NCBI GenBank assembly: GCA_013290125.1
Contig: JABCYQ010000006.1
Span: 51,001-115,000 of the forward strand
Length of the DNA stretch: 64,000 bases
Direction of reading: 5' to 3'
Source of the DNA: Vulcanimicrobiota bacterium
Lineage (GTDB): Bacteria > Vulcanimicrobiota > Vulcanimicrobiia > Eremiobacterales > Eremiobacteraceae
Shown in pieces: positions 50,280-59,378 of this stretch; position 1 is the stretch's first letter; every line of letters starts with the position of its first letter. A program made the position numbers and the translations under genes. The notes under the pieces were generated by a model. It saw only the letters and a program-made list of their open reading frames with translations, searched no databases and was not told where the DNA came from.

Positions 50280-52348
50280 ACATGAAGACGTTCTTCGCTG
50301 TGACGGCCCTCGTGATCGCCGGATTGATCATCTGCGCGGCGATCGCTGCAGCGGTGATCTTCGACGACTACGGGCGCAATCTCCCGAGCATCGACCGGCT
50401 TTCCGACATCGAACCGGCGGCCACGACGCGCGTGCTCGCAAGCGACGGCACCGTGCTCGCGCGTCTCTACGACAAGGATCGCGTCTACGTCTCGATCACG
50501 CAGATACCGCCGGTCATGCGCGAAGCCATTGTCGCGACCGAGGACGAGCGCTTCTACGAACATCACGGCGTTGATCTGCGCGGCATCGCGCGCGCCGCGT
50601 TTGCGGACTACCGCCACGAGCAGATCAGGCAAGGCGCGAGCACAATCACGCAGCAGCTCGCGCGAAATCTCTTCCTCACCAACGAGCAGACGATCCGCAG
50701 AAAGATCTCAGAGGCGTTGCTCGCCATGCAGATCGAGCGTTACTACACGAAGGACGAGATCCTCGAGCGTTATCTGAACCTCATCTACTTCGGTGCCGGC
50801 GCATACGGCGTGCAGGCCGCTAGTCATGCGTATTTCGGAAAGGACGTCTCCAAGCTCACGCTGCCCGAGGCCGCCATGCTCGCCGGGCTCGTCGCCGCAC
50901 CGTCCGCGTACTCGCCGTACGCGGACTTGCAGGCCGCACGCGATCGCCAGAGTCACGTCCTCGACCGCATGGTTGCCGCAGGATACGTGACGCAAGCTCA
51001 AGCCGATGAGGCCGCGGGCGCGCCGCTGCACTTGGTCGGCGCACGTTCGACGGGCGTCGAAGCGTACAAGTATCCGTACTTCACCACGTACGTCATCGCA
51101 AGACTCGAGCAGATATTCTCGCCTGACCAATTGCTGCACGGCGGACTGACGGTCTACACGTCGCTCGACACTCGGCTGGAGAATGTCGCGCAGAAAGCCG
51201 TGACCCAAGGCGTCGCCGAGGGCCTCTCGGAGGGTTACGGCATGCACGAGGGGGCGCTCGTGGCTGAAGACCCGCGCACGGGCGAGGTCAAAGCGATGAT
51301 CGGCGGCATCGGGTTTTCGGCGAAGAGCCAATTCAATCGCGCGTGGCAAGCCAGGCGCCAGCCCGGTTCTTCATTTAAAGGTTACGTGTACTCGGCGGCG
51401 GTCGATCGCGGTGTTCCGGTCTCGTCGATCTATGCCGACACGCCCGTCACATTTCCGGCGGGCGATGGAAGCGAGTACAGCCCCACGGACGACGATCACC
51501 GCTTTTTGGGGAACATGACGTTGCGGCGCGCGTTTGCGCTGTCGCGTAACGTCGTCGCGGTGAAGCTGGCGCAAGACATCGGCATCGACAACGTCGTCGA
51601 CTACGCGCACAAAATGGGCATCACGGAGAATCTCGAGCCCGATCTTTCGCTTGCGCTGGGAACGGCTGTGGTCGCGCCGATCGACATGGCGTCAGGCTAC
51701 TCCACGATCGCAGACGGCGGGGTGTTCACGCCACCGAGCGCCATCCGCTACGTCACGGACAAATATGGCTCCACGATTTACGACGCCCGCTATCCGGACC
51801 GGCGCGTGGCGCTCAGTGCCGGCACGGCGTACATCATGACGTCGTTGATGGAGAGCGTCATCCAAGCCGGTACCGGCTATCCGAATGCGATCATCGACCG
51901 GCCGGCAGCGGGCAAGACCGGAACGACATCGGATTTCCGCGACGCGTGGTTCGTGGGCTTCGTGCCGCAACTCACCGCGGCCGTCTGGGTGGGCAACGAC
52001 GATTACTCGAAGATGTATGAATCCTACGGCGGCAACGTGCCGGCGCGCATCTGGGCATCGTTCATGAAGTCCGCACTCAAAGGAGTGCCGGCTATCGACT
52101 TCGGATCGCCGCCGGCGGACGTCGAGACCGCGCGCGTCTGTCCGGGGCAGAATCGGCGCGCGCTTCCCGGACAGGGCGGTGTTTCCGAGTACTTCCTCAA
52201 TGGCACCGCGCCGCTCGGCTTCTGCGAACCCGTGCGCACCGCCATCGCGCGAAAGAACGCGATGCAGATCGGACCGCGGGCGGATGATGTCGTGCAGCCG
52301 GAATGGCAGTCCACACCAACCCCGGTTCCAAACCCATCCCCTTCGTGA
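50276..52348 (+). CDS. Penicillin-binding protein 1A-type (bifunctional, class A)
   Basis: 690 residues; the start ATGAACATGAAG overlaps nusB (GCATGA). One N-terminal membrane helix (FFAVTALVIAGLIICAAIAA). The glycosyltransferase domain has ATEDERFYEHHGVDLRG and GASTITQQLARNLF. The transpeptidase domain has the nucleophile in SSFK (Ser365, Lys368), SRN (423-425) and KTG (547-549). It polymerises and crosslinks peptidoglycan in the periplasm. The C-terminal tail is Pro-rich (PTPVPNPSPS). Confidence 0.96.
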   Translation: MNMKTFFAVTALVIAGLIICAAIAAAVIFDDYGRNLPSIDRLSDIEPAATTRVLASDGTVLARLYDKDRVYVSITQIPPVMREAIVATEDERFYEHHGVDLRGIARAAFADYRHEQIRQGASTITQQLARNLFLTNEQTIRRKISEALLAMQIERYYTKDEILERYLNLIYFGAGAYGVQAASHAYFGKDVSKLTLPEAAMLAGLVAAPSAYSPYADLQAARDRQSHVLDRMVAAGYVTQAQADEAAGAPLHLVGARSTGVEAYKYPYFTTYVIARLEQIFSPDQLLHGGLTVYTSLDTRLENVAQKAVTQGVAEGLSEGYGMHEGALVAEDPRTGEVKAMIGGIGFSAKSQFNRAWQARRQPGSSFKGYVYSAAVDRGVPVSSIYADTPVTFPAGDGSEYSPTDDDHRFLGNMTLRRAFALSRNVVAVKLAQDIGIDNVVDYAHKMGITENLEPDLSLALGTAVVAPIDMASGYSTIADGGVFTPPSAIRYVTDKYGSTIYDARYPDRRVALSAGTAYIMTSLMESVIQAGTGYPNAIIDRPAAGKTGTTSDFRDAWFVGFVPQLTAAVWVGNDDYSKMYESYGGNVPARIWASFMKSALKGVPAIDFGSPPADVETARVCPGQNRRALPGQGGVSEYFLNGTAPLGFCEPVRTAIARKNAMQIGPRADDVVQPEWQSTPTPVPNPSPS

Positions 52349-52352
52349 TTCG

Positions 52353-52380
52353 CTGAAGGGGCCGACGTGAGTCGGCCCAC
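52353..52380. repeat. Family A palindrome
   Basis: CTGAAGGGGCCGAC-GTGA-GTCGGCCCA, five bases after the penicillin-binding protein stop codon. Confidence 0.85.
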
Positions 52381-52385
52381 CTTAG

Positions 52386-52666
52386 CGACCATCGCACGGC
52401 ATGCCCCGCGAGGACGCTCCTTCGCTCGCATCCAGCTCGCTTCGTCGCTCGATTCACTTCGGCGCTCTCGCCCTCCATGGCTTCGCGCCTCGTTCAACGC
52501 CTCGCTTTTGGGCATGCCGTGCGATGGTCGTCGAGCCGAGGACCTCGCCACGGGATCAGGGCGATGTCGATAGCCGGGGCGTCTGAGGCGGCGGAAGCCG
52601 CCGAAGTCGAGCGGCGGAGCTAGACTATCCCGATGCTCCGCCGCGTCCCCGGCGCAGACATCGCCG
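52386..52666. mobile_element. Second, inverted and diverged copy of the 315-bp element
   Basis: The reverse complement of this stretch matches the copy at 3067-3381 across GCGAGGCGTTGAACGAGG, the TGAACGAG/CGAAGTGAA region and the terminus CCGCGTCCCCGGCG(A/C)AGACATCG. Only that one terminus is kept; the other end is replaced. Instead, a 21-base perfect inverted pair (52386-52406 and 52510-52530) frames one half. With family A and B palindromes it fills the 396-base gap before xseA. No gene is credible within it. Confidence 0.7.
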
Positions 52667-52686
52667 AATGAGACCGTGGCGACGTA

Positions 52687-52725
52687 AACGGTCCGACGGC
52701 GGACCGTAGAGGTCCGCCCTACATA
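52687..52725. repeat. Family B palindrome
   Basis: GGCGGACC-GTAGA-GGTCCGCC (52698-52718) followed by CTACAT, with a second overlapping pair ACGGTCCG/CGGACCGT on its left. It is 20 bases before the xseA start. Confidence 0.75.
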
Positions 52726-52744
52726 AAATGCCGTAGCAAGGTAT

Positions 52745-54118
52745 ATGCGCGCAACTTCGTTGTTTGACGAGCCGGCGATGACGGTGGGCGACCTCTGCCG
52801 ATCTGTCAGGATGGCGCTCGTCACCGCCTTCCCGCGGCGCGTGCGCGTGACCGGCGAAGTCTCGGAATGCAAGCGCTACCCCAGCGGGCACGTCTACTTC
52901 AATCTCAAGGACGCCGACGGATTGGTCAGGTGCGTCGCGTGGAGCTCAACGGTTACGCTCCTGAGCATGCGTATGCCGATCGCAGATGGCACCGCCGTCG
53001 AAGTGCTTGGGCGTGTCTCTATATATAAAGAACGCAGCCAATTCCAGCTGACCGTCGACGACATCGCGCTTGTCGGGCATGGCGCACTGCATGTCGCATT
53101 CGAGCGGCTCAAGGAAAAGCTGCGGCTCGAAGGTCTGTTCGAAGCCGATCGCAAGCGCCCGCTGCCGTCGTTTGTAACCCGCGTCGCAATCGTGACGAGC
53201 CGAGACGGCGCCGCATTGCAAGATTTCCTCACATGTTGCCGCCGCAGAGCCGGACATGTGGAAGTGATCCTCGTGCAGGCGCCGGTCCAAGGCGAGGCCT
53301 CAGCACCCGGGCTCGCACGTGCGATTCGCCGAGCTGGGCGGCTCGCAGTAGACGTCGTCGTCGTCGCGCGCGGCGGCGGATCGATAGAAGATCTCTGGGC
53401 CTTTAACACGGAACTCGTGGCGCGCGCAATAGCGGCGAGCTCGCGTCCGGTGATCAGCGCCGTCGGGCACGAGACCGACTTCACGATCGCCGACTTCGTG
53501 GCCGACCTGCGAGCGCCCACGCCGACGGCAGCCGCGGAATTGATCACGCTCGACACGGCGGCGCAGCTCCGCATTCTCGTGACGCTCTCTAGTCGGCTAG
53601 CCCGCGCGTTGAAGCGATCGCTTGCGGAGAACGGCGACGCGTTCGCACGCCTGCGGCGCGAACTGCTCTTAGCGCCGGAGACGTTCGTCGGCGGGGCGGC
53701 ACAGACGCTCGACAGTCTCGCTGATGGTTTGCGGCGCAGCGATCCACGCCGCCGGCTCCGCGACGCGCGTCGGCGTATCGAAGACTCGCTTATCCGGATG
53801 CGTTCTGCCGGACCGCGGATGTTGGACACCGCGCGGGTGGAAAACGCCGCTTCGCGACGCGGTCTTACTGACGCCGCCGCCAGAGGATTCGCGCGCCGCC
53901 GCAATGCGTTCGACGTCGCCTCCGCAAAGTTGGTAACGCTCGGGCCGCGCGCGACGTTAGCCCGCGGGTATGCGATCGTGCACGACGAGCGCGGCAGAGT
54001 GTTGACGGATGCCGGCGCCACGGCGATCGGCCGGCGAATCGGCGTGACGTTGCGACGCGGGGCGCTCGGCGCCGCCGTTACGGATATCGAGGAGACGAAT
54101 GACCAAAGCGAAGGATAA
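52745..54118 (+). CDS. xseA: Exodeoxyribonuclease VII large subunit
   Basis: 457 residues from ATG with AAGG upstream. N-terminal OB fold (VRVTGEVSECKRYPSGHVYF, VLGRVSIYKERSQFQLTV). The catalytic domain has the conserved VVARGGGSIEDLWAFN, SAVGHETDFTIADFVADLRAPTPTAAAEL (whose two parts bind the metal) and a coiled-coil C terminus ending with GYAIVHDERG. With XseB it digests single-stranded DNA. xseB overlaps its end. Confidence 0.95.
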   Translation: MRATSLFDEPAMTVGDLCRSVRMALVTAFPRRVRVTGEVSECKRYPSGHVYFNLKDADGLVRCVAWSSTVTLLSMRMPIADGTAVEVLGRVSIYKERSQFQLTVDDIALVGHGALHVAFERLKEKLRLEGLFEADRKRPLPSFVTRVAIVTSRDGAALQDFLTCCRRRAGHVEVILVQAPVQGEASAPGLARAIRRAGRLAVDVVVVARGGGSIEDLWAFNTELVARAIAASSRPVISAVGHETDFTIADFVADLRAPTPTAAAELITLDTAAQLRILVTLSSRLARALKRSLAENGDAFARLRRELLLAPETFVGGAAQTLDSLADGLRRSDPRRRLRDARRRIEDSLIRMRSAGPRMLDTARVENAASRRGLTDAAARGFARRRNAFDVASAKLVTLGPRATLARGYAIVHDERGRVLTDAGATAIGRRIGVTLRRGALGAAVTDIEETNDQSEG

Positions 54119-54347
54119 GGCTGCGGATTCCGAAGCGCCCACGTTCGAGAAGGCACTTGCGCGGCTCGAGGTCATCGTAGAACGCCTCGACGACGGCAAT
54201 CTCGGCCTCGATGAGTCGATCGCGCTATTTAAGGAAGGTACTCAGCTCGCCAAGCTCTGCCGCGACAAGCTCGCGCACGCTGAAGTGCAGGTCAAAGAAG
54301 CGCTCGACGACTCTGGCGAGGACGACGAATCTGACGAAGAGTCCTGA
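54099..54347 (+). CDS. xseB: Exodeoxyribonuclease VII small subunit
   Basis: 82 residues, overlapping the xseA end by 20 bases. It has the family's helix-rich pattern: PTFEKALARLEVIVERLDDG, LGLDESIALFKEG, KLCRDKLAHAEVQV. The acidic C-terminal tail (EDDESDEES) is short. Several small subunits bind one XseA. The TlyA gene follows immediately. Confidence 0.95.
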   Translation: MTKAKDKAADSEAPTFEKALARLEVIVERLDDGNLGLDESIALFKEGTQLAKLCRDKLAHAEVQVKEALDDSGEDDESDEES

Positions 54348-55158
54348 CGAGAAACGGCGCCTCGATGTCGCGGTCGCAGAACAGATCGGGTGCTCGCGTC
54401 GCCGCGCACAAGCGCTGATCCTAGCGGGTAAGGTCCGCGTCGGCGTAAACAGCGAGGAGCGCAAAGCGGGAAGCCTCGTTTCCGCCGACGAGTCGATCGC
54501 TGTTGAAGATGAAGAGCGATTCGTCGGCCGCGGCGCCAGCAAACTTGAGAAGGCGCTTGACGAATTCGGTTGGACGGTCGCGGGGCTGCGCTGCCTCGAC
54601 GTAGGCGCCTCAACCGGCGGCTTCACCGATTCGCTTTTGCAGCGCGGCGCTTCAAGCGTCGCGGCTGTCGACGTGGGCTACGGCCAACTCGCGTGGAAGC
54701 TGCGCACGGACCCGCGCGTCACCGTCCACGAACGCTGCAACTTCCGCCATGCCGATGTCGCGGCGCTTGGCGCGCCCTTCGCATTCGCGTGCGTCGATGT
54801 CTCCTTCATCTCGATCGCCAAACTCGGCGCGAATCTCGCTGCAGCGCTCGAGACCGGCGGCCGGCTTATCGCCCTCATCAAGCCGCAATTCGAAGTCGGT
54901 CGCGGCGCGGTTGGGAAAGGCGGAGTCGTACGCGATGCGGCCAGCCACGTGAGCGCCATTGAAGCGGTCGTATCAAGCTTGGGATCGGTCGGACTTGTCG
55001 CGGTGCGTCTCACGCATTCGCCCATCAAAGGCCCAGCCGGTAACATCGAATTTCTGCTCGGTGCGATTCGCGACGTTAGGGAGATCGTCCACGCCGATGC
55101 ATCGAAGATCGATGCGGCGGGTGCGGTGCAACGCGCCCACGAAGCGCTCGCGCGATGA
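54331..55158 (+). CDS. tlyA: TlyA family rRNA 2'-O-methyltransferase
   Basis: 275 residues if read from CTG at 54331, which sits 8 bases after GAGGA and just before the conserved start of the family (EKRRLDVAVAEQ). No ATG, GTG or TTG is near; the next standard start in frame, ATG at 54211, would overlap most of xseB. An S4 domain (residues ~5-65, SRRRAQALILAGKVRV) is followed by an FtsJ-type methyltransferase domain (LDVGASTGGFTDSLLQRGA, VDVSFISI, LIKPQFEVG). TlyA methylates 16S and 23S rRNA and affects capreomycin sensitivity. Confidence 0.88.
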   Translation: MTKSPDEKRRLDVAVAEQIGCSRRRAQALILAGKVRVGVNSEERKAGSLVSADESIAVEDEERFVGRGASKLEKALDEFGWTVAGLRCLDVGASTGGFTDSLLQRGASSVAAVDVGYGQLAWKLRTDPRVTVHERCNFRHADVAALGAPFAFACVDVSFISIAKLGANLAAALETGGRLIALIKPQFEVGRGAVGKGGVVRDAASHVSAIEAVVSSLGSVGLVAVRLTHSPIKGPAGNIEFLLGAIRDVREIVHADASKIDAAGAVQRAHEALAR

Positions 55159-56063
55159 GTCGTCGCGTCGTGAAGGATCTCGCGCTATTCGTGGACGCCG
55201 ATAGGCCGGCGGCGATCGAGGCCGCTCGCGTCGCGGTGAAGGTCGCGGCGGACGGCGGTGCCACGGTGCAGATGCGCGCGGATCATGCAGCCGCAGTGGC
55301 TGGTGGCGCGACTGCGGCCCCGAACTTTCCTCACGGCGCAGACTTGCTAGTCTCGTTCGGCGGCGACGGCACGCTGCTGCAGGGCGCACATCTAGCGGCG
55401 CCGCTTGACATCCCGATCCTCGGCGTTGATTTCGGGCAGATGGGTTTTCTGACAAATTTCGATCGCCGCGACTATCGCGAGGGGCTTGCGCGCATCGTCC
55501 GCGAGGGCGTCGAGACCGAAGAGCGCATCGCGCTCGAGGCCACGGTCGCCGGCGACGCGCGCACGTTCTTCGCGCTCAACGACATCCATATCGATCGCAA
55601 GCAGCACGGCCGCACGCTCACGTTCGGCATCGAGATCGGCGGCGAGCGCGTGGCGGATCTTCCCGCCGACGGCATCGTCGTCTCAAGCCCAACCGGCAGC
55701 ACGGCCTATTTCCTCTCAGCCGGCGGACCGATATTGGCGCCGCGGCTCGAAGCGATCGCGCTCGCGCCGATCTGCCCGCACACGCTGTTCTCGCGGCCGC
55801 TCGTCGTGCGCTCGGACGAACGCATTCGGGTGACCGTACCGCGCGGCGGTGCCGGCACGCAGCTCTTCGCGGACGGACGCCACGAACTCGATTTGCCGGG
55901 CGGCAGCGTGGTCACGGTGCTGAAAGCCGCACGGCCGGTGCGCTTCGTCGCGTCCGATACTCGGCTTTTCTTTCACGTCCTCGAGCGCAAGCTGCACTGG
56001 GGTTCGTCGATCAAGCGCACGCTGGAAGCGGACGCTCATGAGCGCCACGACCGCAGCCGTTAA
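55155..56063 (+). CDS. nadK: NAD kinase
   Basis: 302 residues from ATG, overlapping tlyA by four bases. The family's GGDGT motif (G69-T73, SFGGDGTLLQ), DFGQMGFLT, LNDIHIDR (usually NE) and SSPTGSTAYFLSAGGPI are present, with a C-terminal beta-sandwich. It phosphorylates NAD to NADP. The NDIHI in place of NEVVI is a small variation. Confidence 0.94.
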   Translation: MSRRVVKDLALFVDADRPAAIEAARVAVKVAADGGATVQMRADHAAAVAGGATAAPNFPHGADLLVSFGGDGTLLQGAHLAAPLDIPILGVDFGQMGFLTNFDRRDYREGLARIVREGVETEERIALEATVAGDARTFFALNDIHIDRKQHGRTLTFGIEIGGERVADLPADGIVVSSPTGSTAYFLSAGGPILAPRLEAIALAPICPHTLFSRPLVVRSDERIRVTVPRGGAGTQLFADGRHELDLPGGSVVTVLKAARPVRFVASDTRLFFHVLERKLHWGSSIKRTLEADAHERHDRSR

Positions 56064-57765
56064 GGGCGCGCTCCGCTCGCTCACGGTTGAGGGCTTCGGC
56101 CTGATCGAACGTACCGCGACAGAGCTTGGCGCGGGCCTCAACGTCTTTACCGGCGAGACCGGCAGCGGCAAGTCCATGGTGATCGACGCGCTCGGCTTCG
56201 CCTTCGGCGACCGGGGCGGGGCCGACATCGTGCGGACCGGCGCGGCGCGCGCGGCGGTGTTCGTCGAATTGGATGTCGATGATCCTACGGCGGCGTGGCT
56301 CGCCGAGAATTCCTTTGCCGGCGATGACCCAGACGAGGGAGCGCCGCTCGTCATCTCCCGCGAGGTGACCGCGCAAGGCCGTTCGTCCGCGCGCATCAAC
56401 GGGCGTCCGGCCACGGCGACGCAGCTGCGCGAACTCGGCGACATCGTGCTCGACATCGTCGGCCAACACGAACATCAGCAGCTGCTCATGCCGGCGCGAC
56501 ATCTCGCGCTGCTCGACGCGTTCGCCGGGCAGCGCGTCGTGGAACTGCGCGCCGAATGCGCGCGGGCGCATGGCGACCTTGCCGCCGTCGACGCTGCGCT
56601 TGCTGAGCTGCGCGAGCAAGGCGCGCGCCACGAGCGCCTGCTCGCCGACGCGCGATTCGCGGCGCGCGAGATCGCCGCGGCGGCGCTGGTCGACGGCGAA
56701 CTCGAACGCCTGCACGAACGGCGGACGATGCTCGCAAACTCGGCGAAGATCGCTCAGGCGATCGGCAATGCGCTCGAGCGTCTGGACGATGCGGATCGCG
56801 GCGCCGTGATCGGACTCGGCCATGCCGCGAAAGCGATGGACAACGTCGCTTCGTACGGCGAAAAACTCGCCGCTGCGGCGCAGTCCATCCGCGATCTGCA
56901 GGCCGGGGCCCAAGAGGTCGCCGCTTCGATCACGGAGTTGGCAGAAGAAGGGGCGGCGGATGCGGGCGATCTTGAATCAGTCGCCGACCGCATCGCGCTA
57001 ATCGAAGATCTGATCAAGAAGTACGGTGGTTCAGCGGCCGACGTCATCGCAGCCGGCGCGCGATTTGCCGAACAGGCGGAGACGCTGGAGCGGCGGGACG
57101 AGGAAACGGCACGGCTCGAAAAAGCCCGGCGCGCGCATAGCGCGGCTCTCGAAGACGCGGCGGCGAAGTTGACAAAAGAGCGCGTAGCGGCCGCGCAGAC
57201 ATTGCAGAGCCGCGTTCAGGAAGAACTCCGCGAACTGGCGATCCCAGGCGCGACGTTCCGTTGTGCAGTCGACGCTCGCCCAGCGGGCATCGGCGCCGGC
57301 GGCGCAGATCGCGTGGAGTTCTTCGCCGCCCTCAATCCGGACGAGCCGGAACGCCCGATCGCAAAATCCGCATCGGGCGGAGAGTTGTCGCGGTTGCTGC
57401 TCGCGCTCAAGATGGCGTTCGCGCACGTCGACCCGCACCCGGTCGTGGTCCTCGATGAGATCGACGCGGGCGTCGGCGGCGCAGCGGCACGTCGCGTCGG
57501 CTCGCGCATCGATCATCTCGCGAAAGGCGTTCAGGTTCTGTGCGTCACGCATCTCGCGCAGATCGCGGTGTTCGCAGACACGCATATCGCGCTCACCAAG
57601 AACGTCCGTAAAGGCAAGACGTTTGTCGAAGCCAATCGATTGACGGAGCGCGCGCAGATCCGCACCGAGATCGCCCGTATGTTGGCGGGCGACGAGCAAG
57701 CCGCTGAAGCGCTGCGCCACGCGGACGCGCTGCTCCGCGAAACCCGCCCCGCCGCAAAATCGTAA
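56038..57765 (+). CDS. recN: DNA repair protein RecN
   Basis: 575 residues from ATG, overlapping nadK by 26 bases. SMC-like layout: Walker A GETGSGKS (39-46), VLDIVGQHEHQQLL (RecN-specific), two coiled-coil arms, and the C-terminal SASGGELSRLLLALKMAF signature with VVVLDEIDAGVGGAAA (Walker B). RecN acts at double-strand breaks. In many bacteria recN is SOS-controlled, but here it lies inside the xseA-xseB-tlyA-nadK run and no LexA-like site was found before it. Confidence 0.96.
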   Translation: MSATTAAVKGALRSLTVEGFGLIERTATELGAGLNVFTGETGSGKSMVIDALGFAFGDRGGADIVRTGAARAAVFVELDVDDPTAAWLAENSFAGDDPDEGAPLVISREVTAQGRSSARINGRPATATQLRELGDIVLDIVGQHEHQQLLMPARHLALLDAFAGQRVVELRAECARAHGDLAAVDAALAELREQGARHERLLADARFAAREIAAAALVDGELERLHERRTMLANSAKIAQAIGNALERLDDADRGAVIGLGHAAKAMDNVASYGEKLAAAAQSIRDLQAGAQEVAASITELAEEGAADAGDLESVADRIALIEDLIKKYGGSAADVIAAGARFAEQAETLERRDEETARLEKARRAHSAALEDAAAKLTKERVAAAQTLQSRVQEELRELAIPGATFRCAVDARPAGIGAGGADRVEFFAALNPDEPERPIAKSASGGELSRLLLALKMAFAHVDPHPVVVLDEIDAGVGGAAARRVGSRIDHLAKGVQVLCVTHLAQIAVFADTHIALTKNVRKGKTFVEANRLTERAQIRTEIARMLAGDEQAAEALRHADALLRETRPAAKS

Positions 57766-57769
57766 CTCG

Positions 57770-57797
57770 CTGAAGGGGCCGACGCTCGTCGGCCCCC
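57770..57797. repeat. Family A palindrome after recN
   Basis: CTGAAGGGGCCGAC-GCTC-GTCGGCCCCC, 5 bases past the recN stop. Confidence 0.85.
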
Positions 57798-57856
57798 ATT
57801 CCGTCGTGCTCGAACAAACGGGTATGTGAAGCTGCCCTACTACGAAACAAAATAAC

Positions 57857-57884
57857 GAGGGCCGACTAGCGTCGGCCCCTTCAG
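57857..57884. repeat. Family A palindrome facing the chemotaxis operon end
   Basis: GAGGGCCGAC-TAGC-GTCGGCCCCTTCAG, in the reverse sense to the unit at 57770. It ends 22 bases from the stop of the leftward CheY-like gene, so each of the two convergent genes has its own unit. Confidence 0.85.
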
Positions 57885-57906
57885 TATTCGCCCGACGAAT
57901 AAGGAA

Positions 57907-58305
57907 CTACGTGCCGAGGCCCTCTGCGTCCGGCGCTTTGCCGGTCAGCAGATCTTCGACGGCTTTGACGAGCTTGCTCGCGTCGGCGCTCTTCGCGACG
58001 TAGAGATCGGCGCCCGCATGTTTGCGCCAGTACTGGTCGTGCGTCTCACCAAGTCCACTCATGAGGATCACCGGCGTCTGCGCGGTCGTGGGCGCATCTT
58101 TGATCTGACGGCACAACTCGTATCCGTCCATCATCGGCATGATGACGTCGGCGACGACGAGATCCGGCGTCTCCGCTGTGATCATCTTCAACGCGGTGCG
58201 CCCGTCAGGAGCGGTCAGCACGCGGTATCCCGCACGCTGCAGCGCGAGCTTCAACGCGAACGACTGCGTTACGCTGTCATCCACGAGCAGCACGGTCTGG
58301 CTCAT
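57907..58305 (-). CDS. CheY-like response regulator
   Basis: 132 residues, one receiver domain. The acidic pocket (VDD at residues 8-10), phosphoryl-accepting Asp53 (VVADVIMP), MSG switch segment and Lys105 (YVAKSADAS) are all present. There is no output domain, so it should bind a motor or another protein, or relay phosphate. It is the last gene of a leftward chemotaxis-type operon; its start overlaps the cheB stop. Confidence 0.93.
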   Translation of the reverse strand: MSQTVLLVDDSVTQSFALKLALQRAGYRVLTAPDGRTALKMITAETPDLVVADVIMPMMDGYELCRQIKDAPTTAQTPVILMSGLGETHDQYWRKHAGADLYVAKSADASKLVKAVEDLLTGKAPDAEGLGT

Positions 58306-59378
58306 CAGGTGATCCTTTCGTGTCGAGCAGCCAGTTTTCGCAGGCGCCCTGCGATGACTCTTGGTTCGGCGAATGCTTCGACGGCTCCCAGCCGTCCTGC
58401 CGCCGCCGGCATTCCGAATACGGTCGAGCTGCGCTCGTCCTGTGCAAACGTGTTTGCGCCCTTCGTGCGCAATTTCAGCAGACCCTCGGCGCCGTCCCTA
58501 CCCATCCCCGTCAAGAGCACGCCCGCGCAACGCGATTTGTACGTGTCTGCGGCCGAAGTGAACAGCGCGTCTGCCGATGGCGCGGTCGCGCGCCGCTCGG
58601 TGCTGACCGCCTTGACGCGCAGCCGCCCGCCGGGCCCGAATACGAGATCGGTGCCCGAAGGCGCGACATATGCCCGGCCTTTGGCCGGAAGGATGCCGTC
58701 TTCAGCAAGCGTCACACGCATAGGCGTCTCCTTGTCGAGCCAGCGCACGAGGCCTTCGACGAACGGCGCCGCGATATGTTGCACGATGACGACCGGCGCC
58801 GGGAAGTCGGGGCCAAGTCCCGTCAACAAATCCACAAGTGCAAGCGGACCGCCGGTCGATGCACCGACGACGACGCACTCGAGACCGCCGCTCGACGCGA
58901 CGGGCTGTTGCGGCCGGACTGCGCCGTTCGTCGCGACCTCCACCGCCGATTCGTGCGTCGGCACGGAGTGAGCAAGCGCAAGCGTTACGATGCGCTGATT
59001 GAGATCCGGGAAGAACGCGCGCAGCTCGTTTTCATCGCCCGCCGGTTTAACGATGACGTCGGCCGCGCCGGCGGCGAGCGCGAGGAAAGGCAACGACTCC
59101 GTGCCTGCAGCGCCGAGCGTGCTGATCACGATGATCGGCGTTTGCCGCGAATGACGGACGCGCTGGATGACCCGTAAACCGCTCTCGTCCGGAAGCATGA
59201 GGTCGAGCGTGATCACATCAGGCTGCAGCCGATGGAACATCTCGATCGCGTCGCGCACCGTTGTCGCGATGCCGACCACAGCAAGCCGATTGTCCTGCGC
59301 GATGCCTTCGGACAAAATCCGGCCTGCGACCGGCGAGTCTTCGACGATCATCACGCGTGCCCACCGCGTTTTCGTCAC
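58305..59378 (-). CDS. cheB: Chemotaxis methylesterase/deamidase CheB
   Basis: 357 residues from GTG at 59378, which overlaps the cheA stop (GTGA); a longer open frame would overlap cheA. A receiver domain (phosphorylated Asp59 in VITLDLMLP) is linked to the esterase domain with the catalytic Ser in VVVGASTGGPLALV, His in VIVQHIAAPF, and Asp in LLTGMGRDGAEG. It removes methyl groups from chemoreceptor glutamates. A methyltransferase CheR is not visible in the window. Confidence 0.95.
   Translation of the reverse strand: MTKTRWARVMIVEDSPVAGRILSEGIAQDNRLAVVGIATTVRDAIEMFHRLQPDVITLDLMLPDESGLRVIQRVRHSRQTPIIVISTLGAAGTESLPFLALAAGAADVIVKPAGDENELRAFFPDLNQRIVTLALAHSVPTHESAVEVATNGAVRPQQPVASSGGLECVVVGASTGGPLALVDLLTGLGPDFPAPVVIVQHIAAPFVEGLVRWLDKETPMRVTLAEDGILPAKGRAYVAPSGTDLVFGPGGRLRVKAVSTERRATAPSADALFTSAADTYKSRCAGVLLTGMGRDGAEGLLKLRTKGANTFAQDERSSTVFGMPAAAGRLGAVEAFAEPRVIAGRLRKLAARHERIT

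Noticed and set aside
56038..57765. Search for a LexA-type site before recN
   Set aside because: recN starts inside nadK and no CGAAC-N4-GTTCG sequence was found upstream in the operon, so SOS control of recN is not supported here.
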